In this document: positions 32,727 through 39,473 of the stretch, piece after piece
How the letters are laid out: each line of letters begins with the position of its first letter
Position numbering within the stretch: position 1 is the stretch's first letter
DNA from: Clostridia bacterium
GTDB taxonomy: Bacteria; Bacillota; Clostridia; Christensenellales; Aristaeellaceae
Direction of reading: 5' to 3'
Assembly: GCA_017936375.1 (NCBI GenBank)
Contig: JAGBFR010000023.1
Span: forward strand, 1 to 39,473
Length of the DNA stretch: 39,473 bases
Notes under the pieces: generated by a model
What the model was told of the DNA's origin: nothing
The model's input: the letters and a program-made list of their open reading frames with translations, nothing else
Database searches by the model: none
Translations under genes and position numbers: made by a program

Positions 32727-34364
32727 ATGAAGAAACTGTTTTCCATCGTGCTCGCCCTGTGCCTGATGCTGCCGTGCTTCGCGCTGGCTGACGGCGCGAC
32801 GGACGGCGTGTACAGCGCCGTGTGCAAGGGCTTCTACGGCGACTTTAACGTGAACGTCACCATCGCCGACGGCAAGATGGCCGAGATCACCTGGGAGGGC
32901 GCGCAGGAGACCCCCGAGCTGGGCGGCCTCGCGCTGGAGATCATGATGTGGGAGATGCTCGGCGCGAACACCACCGGCGTGGACAACGTCAGCGGCGCGA
33001 CCGTGACCTCCGCCGTCTTCCGCGCGGCGGTCAACGACTGCCTCAAGCAGGCGAATGCGCCTGCCGAGATGATGGCCGCTCCGGCTGCTGCGGAGAAGGT
33101 CGATGTGACGATTGACACCGACGTGCTCGTCATCGGCAGCGGCGTGGCCGGCCTGAGCGCGGCGATCGCGGCGAAGGAAGCCGGCGCCGAGGTTACGATC
33201 GTTGAAAAGCAGGACGTCATGGGCGGCTCCTCCGTCACCAGCGCGGGCATCGTGTATGCGCCGCTGGATGAGACGGACAAGGAGACCATGGTCGACTACT
33301 ACATGGAGCGCGCCGAGGGCAATGCGAACCGCGAGCTGCTCACCTTCTTTGCGGACAACGCGCTGGACACCCTCACCTGGCTGGAAGGCCTTGGCGTGCA
33401 GTGGATGATGCAGGTCCCGGCCGGCACTGCGCCGCAGCCGCGCGCCCGCTTCTCCATGACCGCCGAGGGCGTGGGCATGACCGGCGCCGCGCTGACCAAT
33501 CCGATGATCGCCAAGCTGGGCGAACTGAACGTCCCGATCGTGACCGGCGCTGAGGCGACCGAGCTGCTCGTCAAGGACGGTGCCGTCGTCGGCGCGAAGG
33601 CGTATGACGACTACGCCAACTACACCATCAACGCCAAGGCGGTCGTGCTCGCCACCGGCGGCTTTGACGCCAGCACCGAGATGAAGGCCAAGTATTCCCC
33701 GATCGCCACGACCGACTTCCCGCTGTCCTCCAAGGGTAACACCGGCGACGGCATCAACATGGGCATCGCTGTGGGCGCTGCGACCGAATTCAAGGGCGGC
33801 ATGATCGGCTTTGACTTCGTCAACGGCTCCCTCCCGGCCTCCGGCATGAACGCCGTGGCCATGTACTGCGTGAGCTACACCCAGCCGGACGGCACCTTTG
33901 TCAGCCCGGTCATCGACTACCCGATCACCTATCAGACGATGAAGGAGCTGGGCGTCGACCACTTCTACGGCCTCTACGACGGCACCGGCGCGGACAGCGC
34001 TGAGCAGGCCGTGGCCGTGGGCTTTGGCTGGAAGGGCGAGACCATCGAGGAGCTCGCCGCCGCGACCGGCATGGACGCCGTGAAGCTGGCGGATTCCTTT
34101 GCGCAGAGCGGTCTGTCCACCGCGCCGTACTATGCGGTCATGGTCGCCCCGTGCACCATCGGCTCCATGGGCGGTCTGGTGATCAACACCGACGCGCAGG
34201 TCATGGGCACCGACGGCAATCCGATCGCGGGCCTGTACGCCTCCGGCGAGGTCGCCAACGGCGGCTTCTACTACCAGGTCTATCCGGCCAGCGGCAGCTC
34301 CCTGTCCCTGGCGATGACCTTCGGCCTCGAGGCCGGCCGCAACGCCGCCGCTGCTGCGAAGTAA
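32727..34364 (+). CDS. Sec-exported FMN/FAD-dependent reductase (fumarate reductase type)
   Basis: A 545-residue flavoprotein. A Sec signal peptide (MKKLFSIVLALCLMLPCFALA, cleavage after ALA) precedes an FMN_bind domain (about 25-105) with the standard flavinylation motif VSGATVTS. A FAD_binding_2 domain follows from about residue 130 (DTDVLVIGSGVAGLSAAIAA, then QDVMGGSSVTSAGIVYA). The C-terminus has GGLVINTDAQVMGTDGNPIAGLYASGE. It resembles periplasmic-type flavocytochrome or urocanate/fumarate reductases and probably passes electrons to an organic acceptor outside the membrane. ATG 32727 follows AGGAGGAAACGAG; an upstream in-frame start at 32652 lies in the promoter. Relative of the Tat-exported protein at 9775. 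Confidence 0.9.
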   Translation: MKKLFSIVLALCLMLPCFALADGATDGVYSAVCKGFYGDFNVNVTIADGKMAEITWEGAQETPELGGLALEIMMWEMLGANTTGVDNVSGATVTSAVFRAAVNDCLKQANAPAEMMAAPAAAEKVDVTIDTDVLVIGSGVAGLSAAIAAKEAGAEVTIVEKQDVMGGSSVTSAGIVYAPLDETDKETMVDYYMERAEGNANRELLTFFADNALDTLTWLEGLGVQWMMQVPAGTAPQPRARFSMTAEGVGMTGAALTNPMIAKLGELNVPIVTGAEATELLVKDGAVVGAKAYDDYANYTINAKAVVLATGGFDASTEMKAKYSPIATTDFPLSSKGNTGDGINMGIAVGAATEFKGGMIGFDFVNGSLPASGMNAVAMYCVSYTQPDGTFVSPVIDYPITYQTMKELGVDHFYGLYDGTGADSAEQAVAVGFGWKGETIEELAAATGMDAVKLADSFAQSGLSTAPYYAVMVAPCTIGSMGGLVINTDAQVMGTDGNPIAGLYASGEVANGGFYYQVYPASGSSLSLAMTFGLEAGRNAAAAAK

Positions 34365-34403
34365 TCGCCAAAGCGCGCCGCTTCGTGACAACAGCATAAA
34401 CAG

Positions 34404-34438
34404 AGGCTGTCGGGAAGGATTCTTCCTGACAGCCTATT
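34404..34438. terminator. bidirectional terminator
   Basis: Stem AGGCTGTCGGGAAG-GATT-CTTCCTGACAGCCT with ATTTA following, between convergent genes ending at 34364 and 34460. Confidence 0.82.
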
Positions 34439-34459
34439 TATGTATGGAAAGTATACGCC

Positions 34460-35221
34460 TCACAGCGCGGCCATCACATGCGGGCTGAGCGCCTGAAGGA
34501 AGGCGACGCACTGCTTTTCATCCGGCGCGGTCGCCAGCGCGGCGAAGATGAGCGTGCGGTTTTTGCCGTAGAGGATGCCCGCGTCGTGCGCGATGTCGCT
34601 CAGGCCGCCCGTCTTGTGCGCGGCCCTCTGCGAGGGATCGGCAGCCATGATCAGCTCCTTGTCATGCTGGCGGAGGAGGATGGGCAGCGCCGTCTCGCGG
34701 ATGAACGGGGTCAGTCCCTCGCCCGTGTGCAGGAGGGTGTAGAGGCGGCGCATGTCCGCGGCGGTTGTGTGGTTCTCATTGCCGCGGCGGGCGGCCTCGT
34801 AGTCGAGCATGTGGCGGCGCAGGATGGTTCCCTCAAGGCCGAGGCGGCGGCTGTTTGCATTCACCCTGTCCATGCCCAGCAGGTCGATGAGGACGTTGGT
34901 GGCGCTGTTGTTGCTGAAGGTGATCATGTACTCGAGCAGGATGCGCAGGGGCACGTCGCGCCCGGCGCAGAGCAGGGCTTTTTCGTCGCCGACGCAGCAC
35001 TCGGAGTGCACGGGGATCTTCGTCTCCAGCGTATACAGGCCGTGCTCCACATCGTCAAGGGCGCACAGGAGAATCGGGGTCTTGATCAGGCTGGCGCTCT
35101 TGTAGACCAGCGCCTCGCGATAGGAGACGAGGGCTTCGCCGGTCGCGGCGTCGCAGATGGCGCAGGCGGCTGTCACGCCGTGCTGCGCTTCGAGGGTGCG
35201 GATGCGTTCATTGGACAGCAT
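34460..35221 (-). CDS. cytosolic class A beta-lactamase-like serine hydrolase
   Basis: A 253-residue member of the class A beta-lactamase/transpeptidase superfamily. It has SxxK as SLIK (Ser44, Lys47), SNN in place of SDN (103-105), a possible omega-loop Glu142, and KTG (203-205). No signal peptide is visible, so it should stay in the cytoplasm and is unlikely to be a resistance beta-lactamase. Such cytosolic relatives probably act as amidases or esterases. The start at 35221 follows GAAAGAAGG; an ATG six codons upstream has no ribosome site. Its 5' side is followed closely by the small membrane protein gene reading in the same direction. Confidence 0.85.
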   Translation of the reverse strand: MLSNERIRTLEAQHGVTAACAICDAATGEALVSYREALVYKSASLIKTPILLCALDDVEHGLYTLETKIPVHSECCVGDEKALLCAGRDVPLRILLEYMITFSNNSATNVLIDLLGMDRVNANSRRLGLEGTILRRHMLDYEAARRGNENHTTAADMRRLYTLLHTGEGLTPFIRETALPILLRQHDKELIMAADPSQRAAHKTGGLSDIAHDAGILYGKNRTLIFAALATAPDEKQCVAFLQALSPHVMAAL

Positions 35222-35274
35222 GGGGAGGCCTTCTTTCATAGGTTGATGATGCGGTATGCCAGCAAGCGCGGTGC

Positions 35275-35583
35275 TTACATAACCTCCACAAAGAACCAGA
35301 TCACCGGCATCAGCGGGAGGAACGCGATCTTCATGAGCGCAGAACCATAGTGCCTGATCATCCAGCTGTTGTTCGCCTCGCCGAGGACGTACAGGAGCGG
35401 ACTGAGGAGAAGGAGGCAGACCCAGATGCGCACTGCGGAAAGCCTCCACGGCTGCGGCGCATCGCTGCCCCGGCTGCGGATGGCCTTGATCAGCCGGATG
35501 ACGCTTTTAGCGATGAGGTAAAGGAGGAAGGCGACGATGGGAAGGGTGATCAGATTGACCATCAGATTACCGTTATCGTGCAT
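35275..35583 (-). CDS. small three-helix membrane protein, unknown function
   Basis: A 102-residue protein with three hydrophobic segments (about residues 8-28, 48-66 and 80-100) and a basic loop (IRLIKAIRSRGSD). I do not recognise a family. A good ribosome site (AAAGGAG, 6 bases before ATG 35583) supports expression. It lies 53 bases upstream of the beta-lactamase-like gene in the same direction, so the two may be co-transcribed. Confidence 0.7.
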   Translation of the reverse strand: MHDNGNLMVNLITLPIVAFLLYLIAKSVIRLIKAIRSRGSDAPQPWRLSAVRIWVCLLLLSPLLYVLGEANNSWMIRHYGSALMKIAFLPLMPVIWFFVEVM

Positions 35584-35673
35584 GGGATCGCTCCTTTCTC
35601 TGAGGGATGTTTCTCGGCAGGATCAGTATATCACGAATCATGCGCCGGTGTATATACTGCGGGGAGAGGCGAT

Positions 35674-35704
35674 AAAAAGAAATACCGCCATCCGAAGATG
35701 GCGG
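35674..35704 (-). terminator. terminator of tRNA-Val transcript
   Basis: Minus-strand CCGCCATC-TTCG-GATGGCGG followed by TATTTCTTTTT. Confidence 0.88.
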
Positions 35705-35735
35705 CATCCAGTGTGGCGACTAACTCACACTTAGC

Positions 35736-35812
35736 TGGTGGGGTCTATAGGGCTCGAACCTACGACCTCCACGATGTCAACGTGGCGCTCTGACCAGCTG
35801 AGCTAAGACCCC
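35736..35812 (-). tRNA. tRNA-Val, anticodon GAC, CCA encoded
   Basis: Minus strand folds as a tRNA: acceptor GGGGTCT with AGACCCC, D arm AGCTCAGCTGGTCAGAGC, anticodon stem CCACG-TTGACAT-CGTGG with anticodon GAC (35776-35778), and T arm around GGTTCGAGCC. The CCA end is encoded (35736-35738). It is a single-gene transcript with its own promoter and terminator. Confidence 0.96.
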
Positions 35813-35825
35813 AAGCACAAAAGAA

Positions 35826-35854
35826 ATTATACCAAAGAATGGACGGTGCGTCAA
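35826..35854 (-). promoter_or_regulatory. promoter of tRNA-Val
   Basis: Minus-strand TTGACG (35849-35854), 17 bases, TATAAT (35826-35831), 13 bases before the tRNA 5' end. Confidence 0.88.
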
Positions 35855-35906
35855 GCCCTTTCTTTGGTTTTTCTTCAAAAGCTGACTGAGCGCGCCGGAT
35901 AACCGG

Positions 35907-35935
35907 TTGAGAATCGCTCCGGCATGGGGTATAAT
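35907..35935 (+). promoter_or_regulatory. promoter of the polysaccharide export operon
   Basis: TTGAGA (35907-35912), 17 bases, TATAAT (35930-35935), 37 bases before the DUF4422 start. It is divergent from the tRNA promoter. Confidence 0.8.
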
Positions 35936-35972
35936 AGACGGATGGAATACCTGCGCGGGGGAGGTGAGCGGC

Positions 35973-36731
35973 ATGGAAACGGCATACGGCGGCGTGCGGG
36001 TGATCGTCGCGGCGCACAAGGCATATCCCATGCCGCAGGACGCAGCCTATCTGCCCGTGCATGCGGGCGCGGCGGGGGCGAAGGAGCCGCTGCCGTACGC
36101 AAGCGACGCGCAGGGGGAAACCATCTCCGCGCGCAACGGCCTCTACTGTGAACTGACCGCGCTGTACTGGGCGTGGAAAAACCTGCCCGCCCCGGCGCTG
36201 GGGCTGGCGCACTACCGGCGGCACTTCGCCGGGGCAAGGGACAGGCGCAGCACGATCGCCGGCGGGGAGATCGCTGCGATGCTTGAGCGCGTGCCGGTCA
36301 TCCTGCCGAAGAAGCGGCATTACCTCATCGACACGCGGCGCGGACAGTTCATCCGCGCGCATGGCGCGGCGGCGTATGACGCGCTGCGCACGGTCATGGG
36401 GGAGAGGCAGCCGGGGTACCTGCCCGCGTTTGACCGGAGCATGGCGAGGACGAGCGGGCATTGCTTCAATATGTTCATCATGCGGCGGGAGCAGGCGGAT
36501 GCGTACTGCGCGTGGCTCTTCCCGCTGCTCTTTGAAACGGAGGCGCGCATGCGCGCGGCGGGGCAGGAGATCGCGCCGCGGCTCTTCGGCTTCCTCGCCG
36601 AGCGGATGCTCGACAGCTGGGTGGAGACGAACGGGCTTGACTATGCGGAGCTGCCCGTGATCTATACGGAGGGACAGAATTGGCTGAAGAAAGGAACGGC
36701 GTTCCTGCTGCGCAGGATGAGGCGCGCATGA
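35973..36731 (+). CDS. DUF4422-domain glycosyltransferase
   Basis: A 252-residue protein matching DUF4422, a family of capsule and exopolysaccharide glycosyltransferases. Conserved points are VIVAAHKAYPMP at the N-terminus, NGLYCELTALYWAWKNL, the LGLAHYRRHF motif, and SGHCFNMFIMRR. ATG 35973 follows GGAGGTGAGCGGC, and the upstream in-frame sequence lies on the promoter. It is the first gene of a four-gene operon; its stop overlaps the next ATG by four bases (ATGA). Confidence 0.9.
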   Translation: METAYGGVRVIVAAHKAYPMPQDAAYLPVHAGAAGAKEPLPYASDAQGETISARNGLYCELTALYWAWKNLPAPALGLAHYRRHFAGARDRRSTIAGGEIAAMLERVPVILPKKRHYLIDTRRGQFIRAHGAAAYDALRTVMGERQPGYLPAFDRSMARTSGHCFNMFIMRREQADAYCAWLFPLLFETEARMRAAGQEIAPRLFGFLAERMLDSWVETNGLDYAELPVIYTEGQNWLKKGTAFLLRRMRRA

Positions 36732-37669
36732 GCGGGCGGAGAATTGCCGCCGTTGTGGTGACGCACGAGCGGCTGGCCATGCTGCGCCGGTGCGTGCAGG
36801 CGCTGCTTGACCAAAGCGCGCCGTGCGATATCATCATCGTGGACAACGCCTCGCAGGACGGCGCGGGCGGCTGGGCGCTGGCGCTTGCGGCGAAGGAGCC
36901 GCGCGTCGCGTACATGAACACCGGGGCGAATCTCGGCGGCGCGGGCGGCTTTAACCGGGGCATGCGCCATGCCGTGGAGGCGGGCTATACCCATGTGTGG
37001 GTGATGGACGACGACGCCCTCCCCGAGGCGGACGCACTTGCCCGTCTCATGGAGGCGGATGCGCTCCTCGGCGGGGACTACGGCTTCCTCGCCTCGGCGG
37101 TGCTGTGGACGGACGGGCGCGAATGCCGGATGAACCGGGTGAAGCTGCGCAAGGCGTACTATGAGCGCCTCGAGCTGCTTGGGCACGGGCTGGTCATGGC
37201 GGAGCAGGCGACGTTTGTCTCCTGCCTGTTCCGCGCGGAGGTCATCCGCCGTGCCGGGCTGCCGGTGGCGGATTTCTTCATCTGGGGCGACGACATCGAG
37301 TACACGCGCCGCCTCGCCGTGCGCATGGGGCTGCCGTGCTATCTGGACGGGCGCAGCCGCGTGGTGCATGCGATGAAGGACAACAGCGGCTCAAGCGTCG
37401 CGACGGATGCGGCGGAGCGCATCGCGCGCTACCGCTATGCCTTCCGCAACGAGGCGTACCTCTACCGGCAGGAGGGGCTGCGCGGCATGGCGTATTACTA
37501 TGCCAAGTGCGGCCTGAATCTCTGGCGCGTGCTGCGTCATGCGGGCGATCACCGCGCGGCGCGCTGCGGGGCGATCCTCTCCGGCATGGCGAAGGGGCTC
37601 TTTTTCAGGCCGGAGATCGAGCATATCACGGACGGCGCGCAGGATGCAGCGAAGGAGGGGATGCGATGA
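36728..37669 (+). CDS. family 2 glycosyltransferase, GlfT2-like galactofuranosyltransferase
   Basis: A 313-residue GT2 enzyme. It has AAVVVTHERLAMLRRCVQALL, DIIIVDNASQDG, NLGGAGGFNRGM, the metal-binding triad VMDDDALPE, and the distal FFIWGDDIEYTRR. The DDD and WGDD.E arrangement and NxGGAGGF motif are typical of GlfT2-type galactofuranosyl- or rhamnosyltransferases. UDP-Galf would come from glf at 22174. ATG 36728 overlaps the preceding stop. The last base triplet overlaps the permease ATG in the same manner, showing strong coupling. Confidence 0.88.
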   Translation: MSGRRIAAVVVTHERLAMLRRCVQALLDQSAPCDIIIVDNASQDGAGGWALALAAKEPRVAYMNTGANLGGAGGFNRGMRHAVEAGYTHVWVMDDDALPEADALARLMEADALLGGDYGFLASAVLWTDGRECRMNRVKLRKAYYERLELLGHGLVMAEQATFVSCLFRAEVIRRAGLPVADFFIWGDDIEYTRRLAVRMGLPCYLDGRSRVVHAMKDNSGSSVATDAAERIARYRYAFRNEAYLYRQEGLRGMAYYYAKCGLNLWRVLRHAGDHRAARCGAILSGMAKGLFFRPEIEHITDGAQDAAKEGMR

Positions 37670-38463
37670 GCAGAGCGGCGGACGCGCTGCGCCGCGCGGG
37701 GCAGACCGCGCAGAAGCACCGCTTCCTCTTTGAGGAGCTGGTCAAGCGCGATTTTAAGCAGAAATACAAGCGCACCGTGCTGGGCATGGGCTGGAGCATC
37801 CTCTCGCCCCTGCTCACGCTGCTGGTGATGCGGCTTGTCTTCACCCGGTTCTTTGGCAGGAATCTGCCGCACTACACGACCTACCTCTTTGCGGGCAATC
37901 TGATGTTCTCCTTCTTCCGCGAGTCGACGACCGGCGGCATGAACGCGCTGATGGCCAACCGGCACATCTTCACCCGCATCAACGTGCCCAAGTACATCTT
38001 CCTGCTGACGAAGAACGTCTCGGTGGTCATCAACTTTTTCCTTACGCTGCTGGTGTTTTTCGCCTTTGCGCTGCTGGACGGGGTGACGCCGGGGCTGACG
38101 TGGCTGGCGGCGATCTATCCGATCCTCTGCCTTGCGGCCTTTAACATCGGCGTGGGGCTGGTGCTTTCGGCGCTCTTTGTCTTCTTCCGCGATATCGCGT
38201 ATCTGTACGACGTGTTCATCATGCTGCTGATGTACATGTCCGCCATCTTCTATTCCATCGACGCGTATGCGCCGCACATCCAGCGGCTGTTTTACCTCAA
38301 TCCCGTCTTCTGCGCGATCACCTATGTGCGCAGCGCGGTGATCGATCACGCCGTGCCGGGCGCGGGGCTGCATGGGCTCCTTGCCGTGTATGCGGCGCTT
38401 GCGCTGCTGGTGGGCGCATGGGTCTATAAAAAGAAGAACCACGAATTCCTGTATTATGTGTAA
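37666..38463 (+). CDS. ABC-2 type polysaccharide export permease (Wzm/TagG-like)
   Basis: A 265-residue membrane protein with six hydrophobic segments. The cytoplasmic N-terminus LVKRDFKQKYKRTVLGMGWSILSPL is diagnostic of Wzm/TagG/KpsM permeases. It would move a lipid-linked polymer across the membrane together with the ATPase encoded next. ATG 37666 overlaps the preceding TGA; a much longer in-frame extension upstream lies within the GT2 gene and was discarded. Confidence 0.92.
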   Translation: MSRAADALRRAGQTAQKHRFLFEELVKRDFKQKYKRTVLGMGWSILSPLLTLLVMRLVFTRFFGRNLPHYTTYLFAGNLMFSFFRESTTGGMNALMANRHIFTRINVPKYIFLLTKNVSVVINFFLTLLVFFAFALLDGVTPGLTWLAAIYPILCLAAFNIGVGLVLSALFVFFRDIAYLYDVFIMLLMYMSAIFYSIDAYAPHIQRLFYLNPVFCAITYVRSAVIDHAVPGAGLHGLLAVYAALALLVGAWVYKKKNHEFLYYV

Positions 38464-38476
38464 GGAGGGAGACGGC

Positions 38477-39226
38477 ATGCCGATCATCACAGCAAAGGAC
38501 GTCTCCATCCGCTACATCACAGGCGACTTCCGCGACATCGGGCTGAAGGAGTACGTCGTGCGCCGCCTGCGCGGGGACTACCATGTGACCGAGTTCTGGG
38601 CGGACAGGGACGTCAGCTTTACCCTTGAGCGCGGGGACATGCTGGGCATCGTCGGCGCGAACGGCGCGGGCAAGTCGACCCTCCTTAAGGCTGTCTCCGG
38701 CATCATGAAGCCGACGAAGGGCAGCATTCACGTCGGCGGCACGGTCGCCGCGCTGCTGGAGCTGAGCAGCGGCTTTGACGGCGACCTGACCGTGCGGGAG
38801 AATACCTACCTGCGCGGCGCGCTGCTGGGCTACACGCGGAAGTTTATGGATGAAATGTACGCTCAGATCATCGATTTTGCGGAGCTGCAGGACTTTCAGG
38901 AGCGCCCCTTCAAGCAGCTCTCCAGCGGCATGAAGAGCCGCCTCGCCTTCTCCATCGCCTGCCTCGTGCGCCCGGACGTCCTGATCCTTGACGAGGTGCT
39001 CTCCGTGGGCGACGGCGCGTTCCGCCGGAAGAGCGCGGACAAGATGCGCGAGATTCTGGGCGGCGGCGTGACGGGCATCCTCGTCTCGCACTCGATGGGG
39101 CAGGTGCGCGAGCTGTGCAACAAGGTCCTCTGGCTCGACCATGGCCGGCAGATCGCCTTCGGGGAAACGCGAGCGGTGTGCGATGCGTACGAGCGATTCC
39201 TGAAGGACGGAAAGCTGCCGGAATAA
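38477..39226 (+). CDS. ABC polysaccharide export ATPase (Wzt/TagH-like)
   Basis: A 249-residue ATPase. It has Walker A GANGAGKST (60-68), signature LSSGMKSRLAF, Walker B VLILDEVLSVGD and switch His in LVSHSMGQV. The N-terminal YVVRRLRGDYHVTEFWADRDVSF is characteristic of polysaccharide exporters of the Wzt/TagH family. The carbohydrate-binding C-terminal domain of long Wzt proteins is missing, so it resembles TagH/KpsT forms. ATG 38477 follows AAGGAGGGAG, 13 bases after the permease stop. Confidence 0.93.
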   Translation: MPIITAKDVSIRYITGDFRDIGLKEYVVRRLRGDYHVTEFWADRDVSFTLERGDMLGIVGANGAGKSTLLKAVSGIMKPTKGSIHVGGTVAALLELSSGFDGDLTVRENTYLRGALLGYTRKFMDEMYAQIIDFAELQDFQERPFKQLSSGMKSRLAFSIACLVRPDVLILDEVLSVGDGAFRRKSADKMREILGGGVTGILVSHSMGQVRELCNKVLWLDHGRQIAFGETRAVCDAYERFLKDGKLPE

Positions 39227-39270
39227 AAACAAAGCCGCTCTCCTTAGGGCGGGGTTCGTAAAACAGTTAC

Positions 39271-39302
39271 GGCCAAGCTGCAAAAATGCAGCTTGGCCTT
39301 TA
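39271..39302 (+). terminator. terminator of polysaccharide operon
   Basis: GGCCAAGCTGCA-AAAA-TGCAGCTTGGCC followed by TTTAT, a perfect 12-bp stem. Confidence 0.9.
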
Positions 39303-39473
39303 TCGTTGTTCGCACTACATTGCAGTATGCTATGTATAGAAGTGCGCCCTTAGTATAATTACTAAGGGAATAAGAACGCTCTCTTGAAAGATCCGCAAAA
39401 TCAGTTTCTATTCCTATCAATCAGGCTCCCAACGTAACATCCATTTCCTGAAATTGCAGTATACTTAGAATCA
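39303..39473. other. AT-rich boundary region, no gene seen
   Basis: Base composition drops sharply compared with the rest of the window. It contains a perfect stem CCCTTAGTA-TAAT-TACTAAGGG (39347-39368), a TATAAT within it, and ATTGCAGTAT twice (39319 and 39454). It may be the edge of an acquired element continuing beyond the window. Confidence 0.35.

Noticed and set aside
34460-35221. Antibiotic-resistance beta-lactamase
   Set aside because: Class A motifs are present but there is no export signal and the SDN motif is SNN; a cytosolic hydrolase is more likely.

Overview
The window looks like chromosome from a GC-rich (about 60 % by eye) anaerobic, probably gut-dwelling member of the class Clostridia. 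Pointers are the strong Shine-Dalgarno sequences, TTGNNN-17-TATAAT promoters, hairpin terminators, an ECF-type RibU under an FMN riboswitch, TagF-type and Stealth glycopolymer genes, several flavin-dependent reductases of anaerobic type, and many short palindromic intergenic repeats. No genus is claimed. Long antisense open frames are common because of GC skew and were discarded.

Layout. 1-2.2 kb: end of a DUF815 ATPase, a GyrI-like protein, and a low-GC DUF559 endonuclease-like gene bounded by inverted hairpin repeats. 2.2-3.8 kb: a MATE efflux pump behind a structured leader. 3.8-7.8 kb: an iron-type ABC importer (binding protein, ATPase, fused permease). 7.9-9.4 kb: a PNPOx-fold flavoprotein with the same structured leader as the MATE gene, and ribU behind an FMN riboswitch. 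9.8-11.7 kb: a Tat-exported FMN/FAD reductase. 12.1-14.8 kb: a Ca2+-type P-ATPase. 15.1-18.3 kb: NADAR protein, P1-family peptidase, iron alcohol dehydrogenase. 18.4-21.7 kb: moxR-DUF58-DUF4129 operon. 22.2-28.0 kb: surface-polymer genes (glf, Stealth phosphotransferase, TagF-glycosyltransferase fusion, UDP-glucose dehydrogenase). 28.1-31.1 kb: sugar-kinase-like phosphotransferase and a GH13 enzyme. 31.3-32.6 kb: SGNH hydrolase and a small gene pair whose second member is a broken DUF4160 gene. 32.7-34.4 kb: a second FMN/FAD reductase, Sec-exported. 34.5-35.8 kb: a cytosolic class A beta-lactamase-like hydrolase, a small membrane protein and tRNA-Val. 36.0-39.2 kb: a four-gene polysaccharide operon (DUF4422 glycosyltransferase, GlfT2-like transferase, ABC-2 permease, ABC ATPase).

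How parts work together. glf makes UDP-galactofuranose, which the GlfT2-like enzyme 13 kb away could use. The ABC pair next to that enzyme would export the polymer, and Stealth/TagF would add phosphodiester-linked units. The two matching leaders (2288-2381 and 8428-8522) resemble a shared riboswitch, best guess guanidine-IV (mepA motif), linking the MATE pump and the PNPOx protein. Most intergenic gaps hold hairpin-bearing repeats of a few families whose stem sequences vary while pairing is kept. One inverted pair encloses, and supplies the ends of, the DUF559 gene, which is the most interesting candidate system here.
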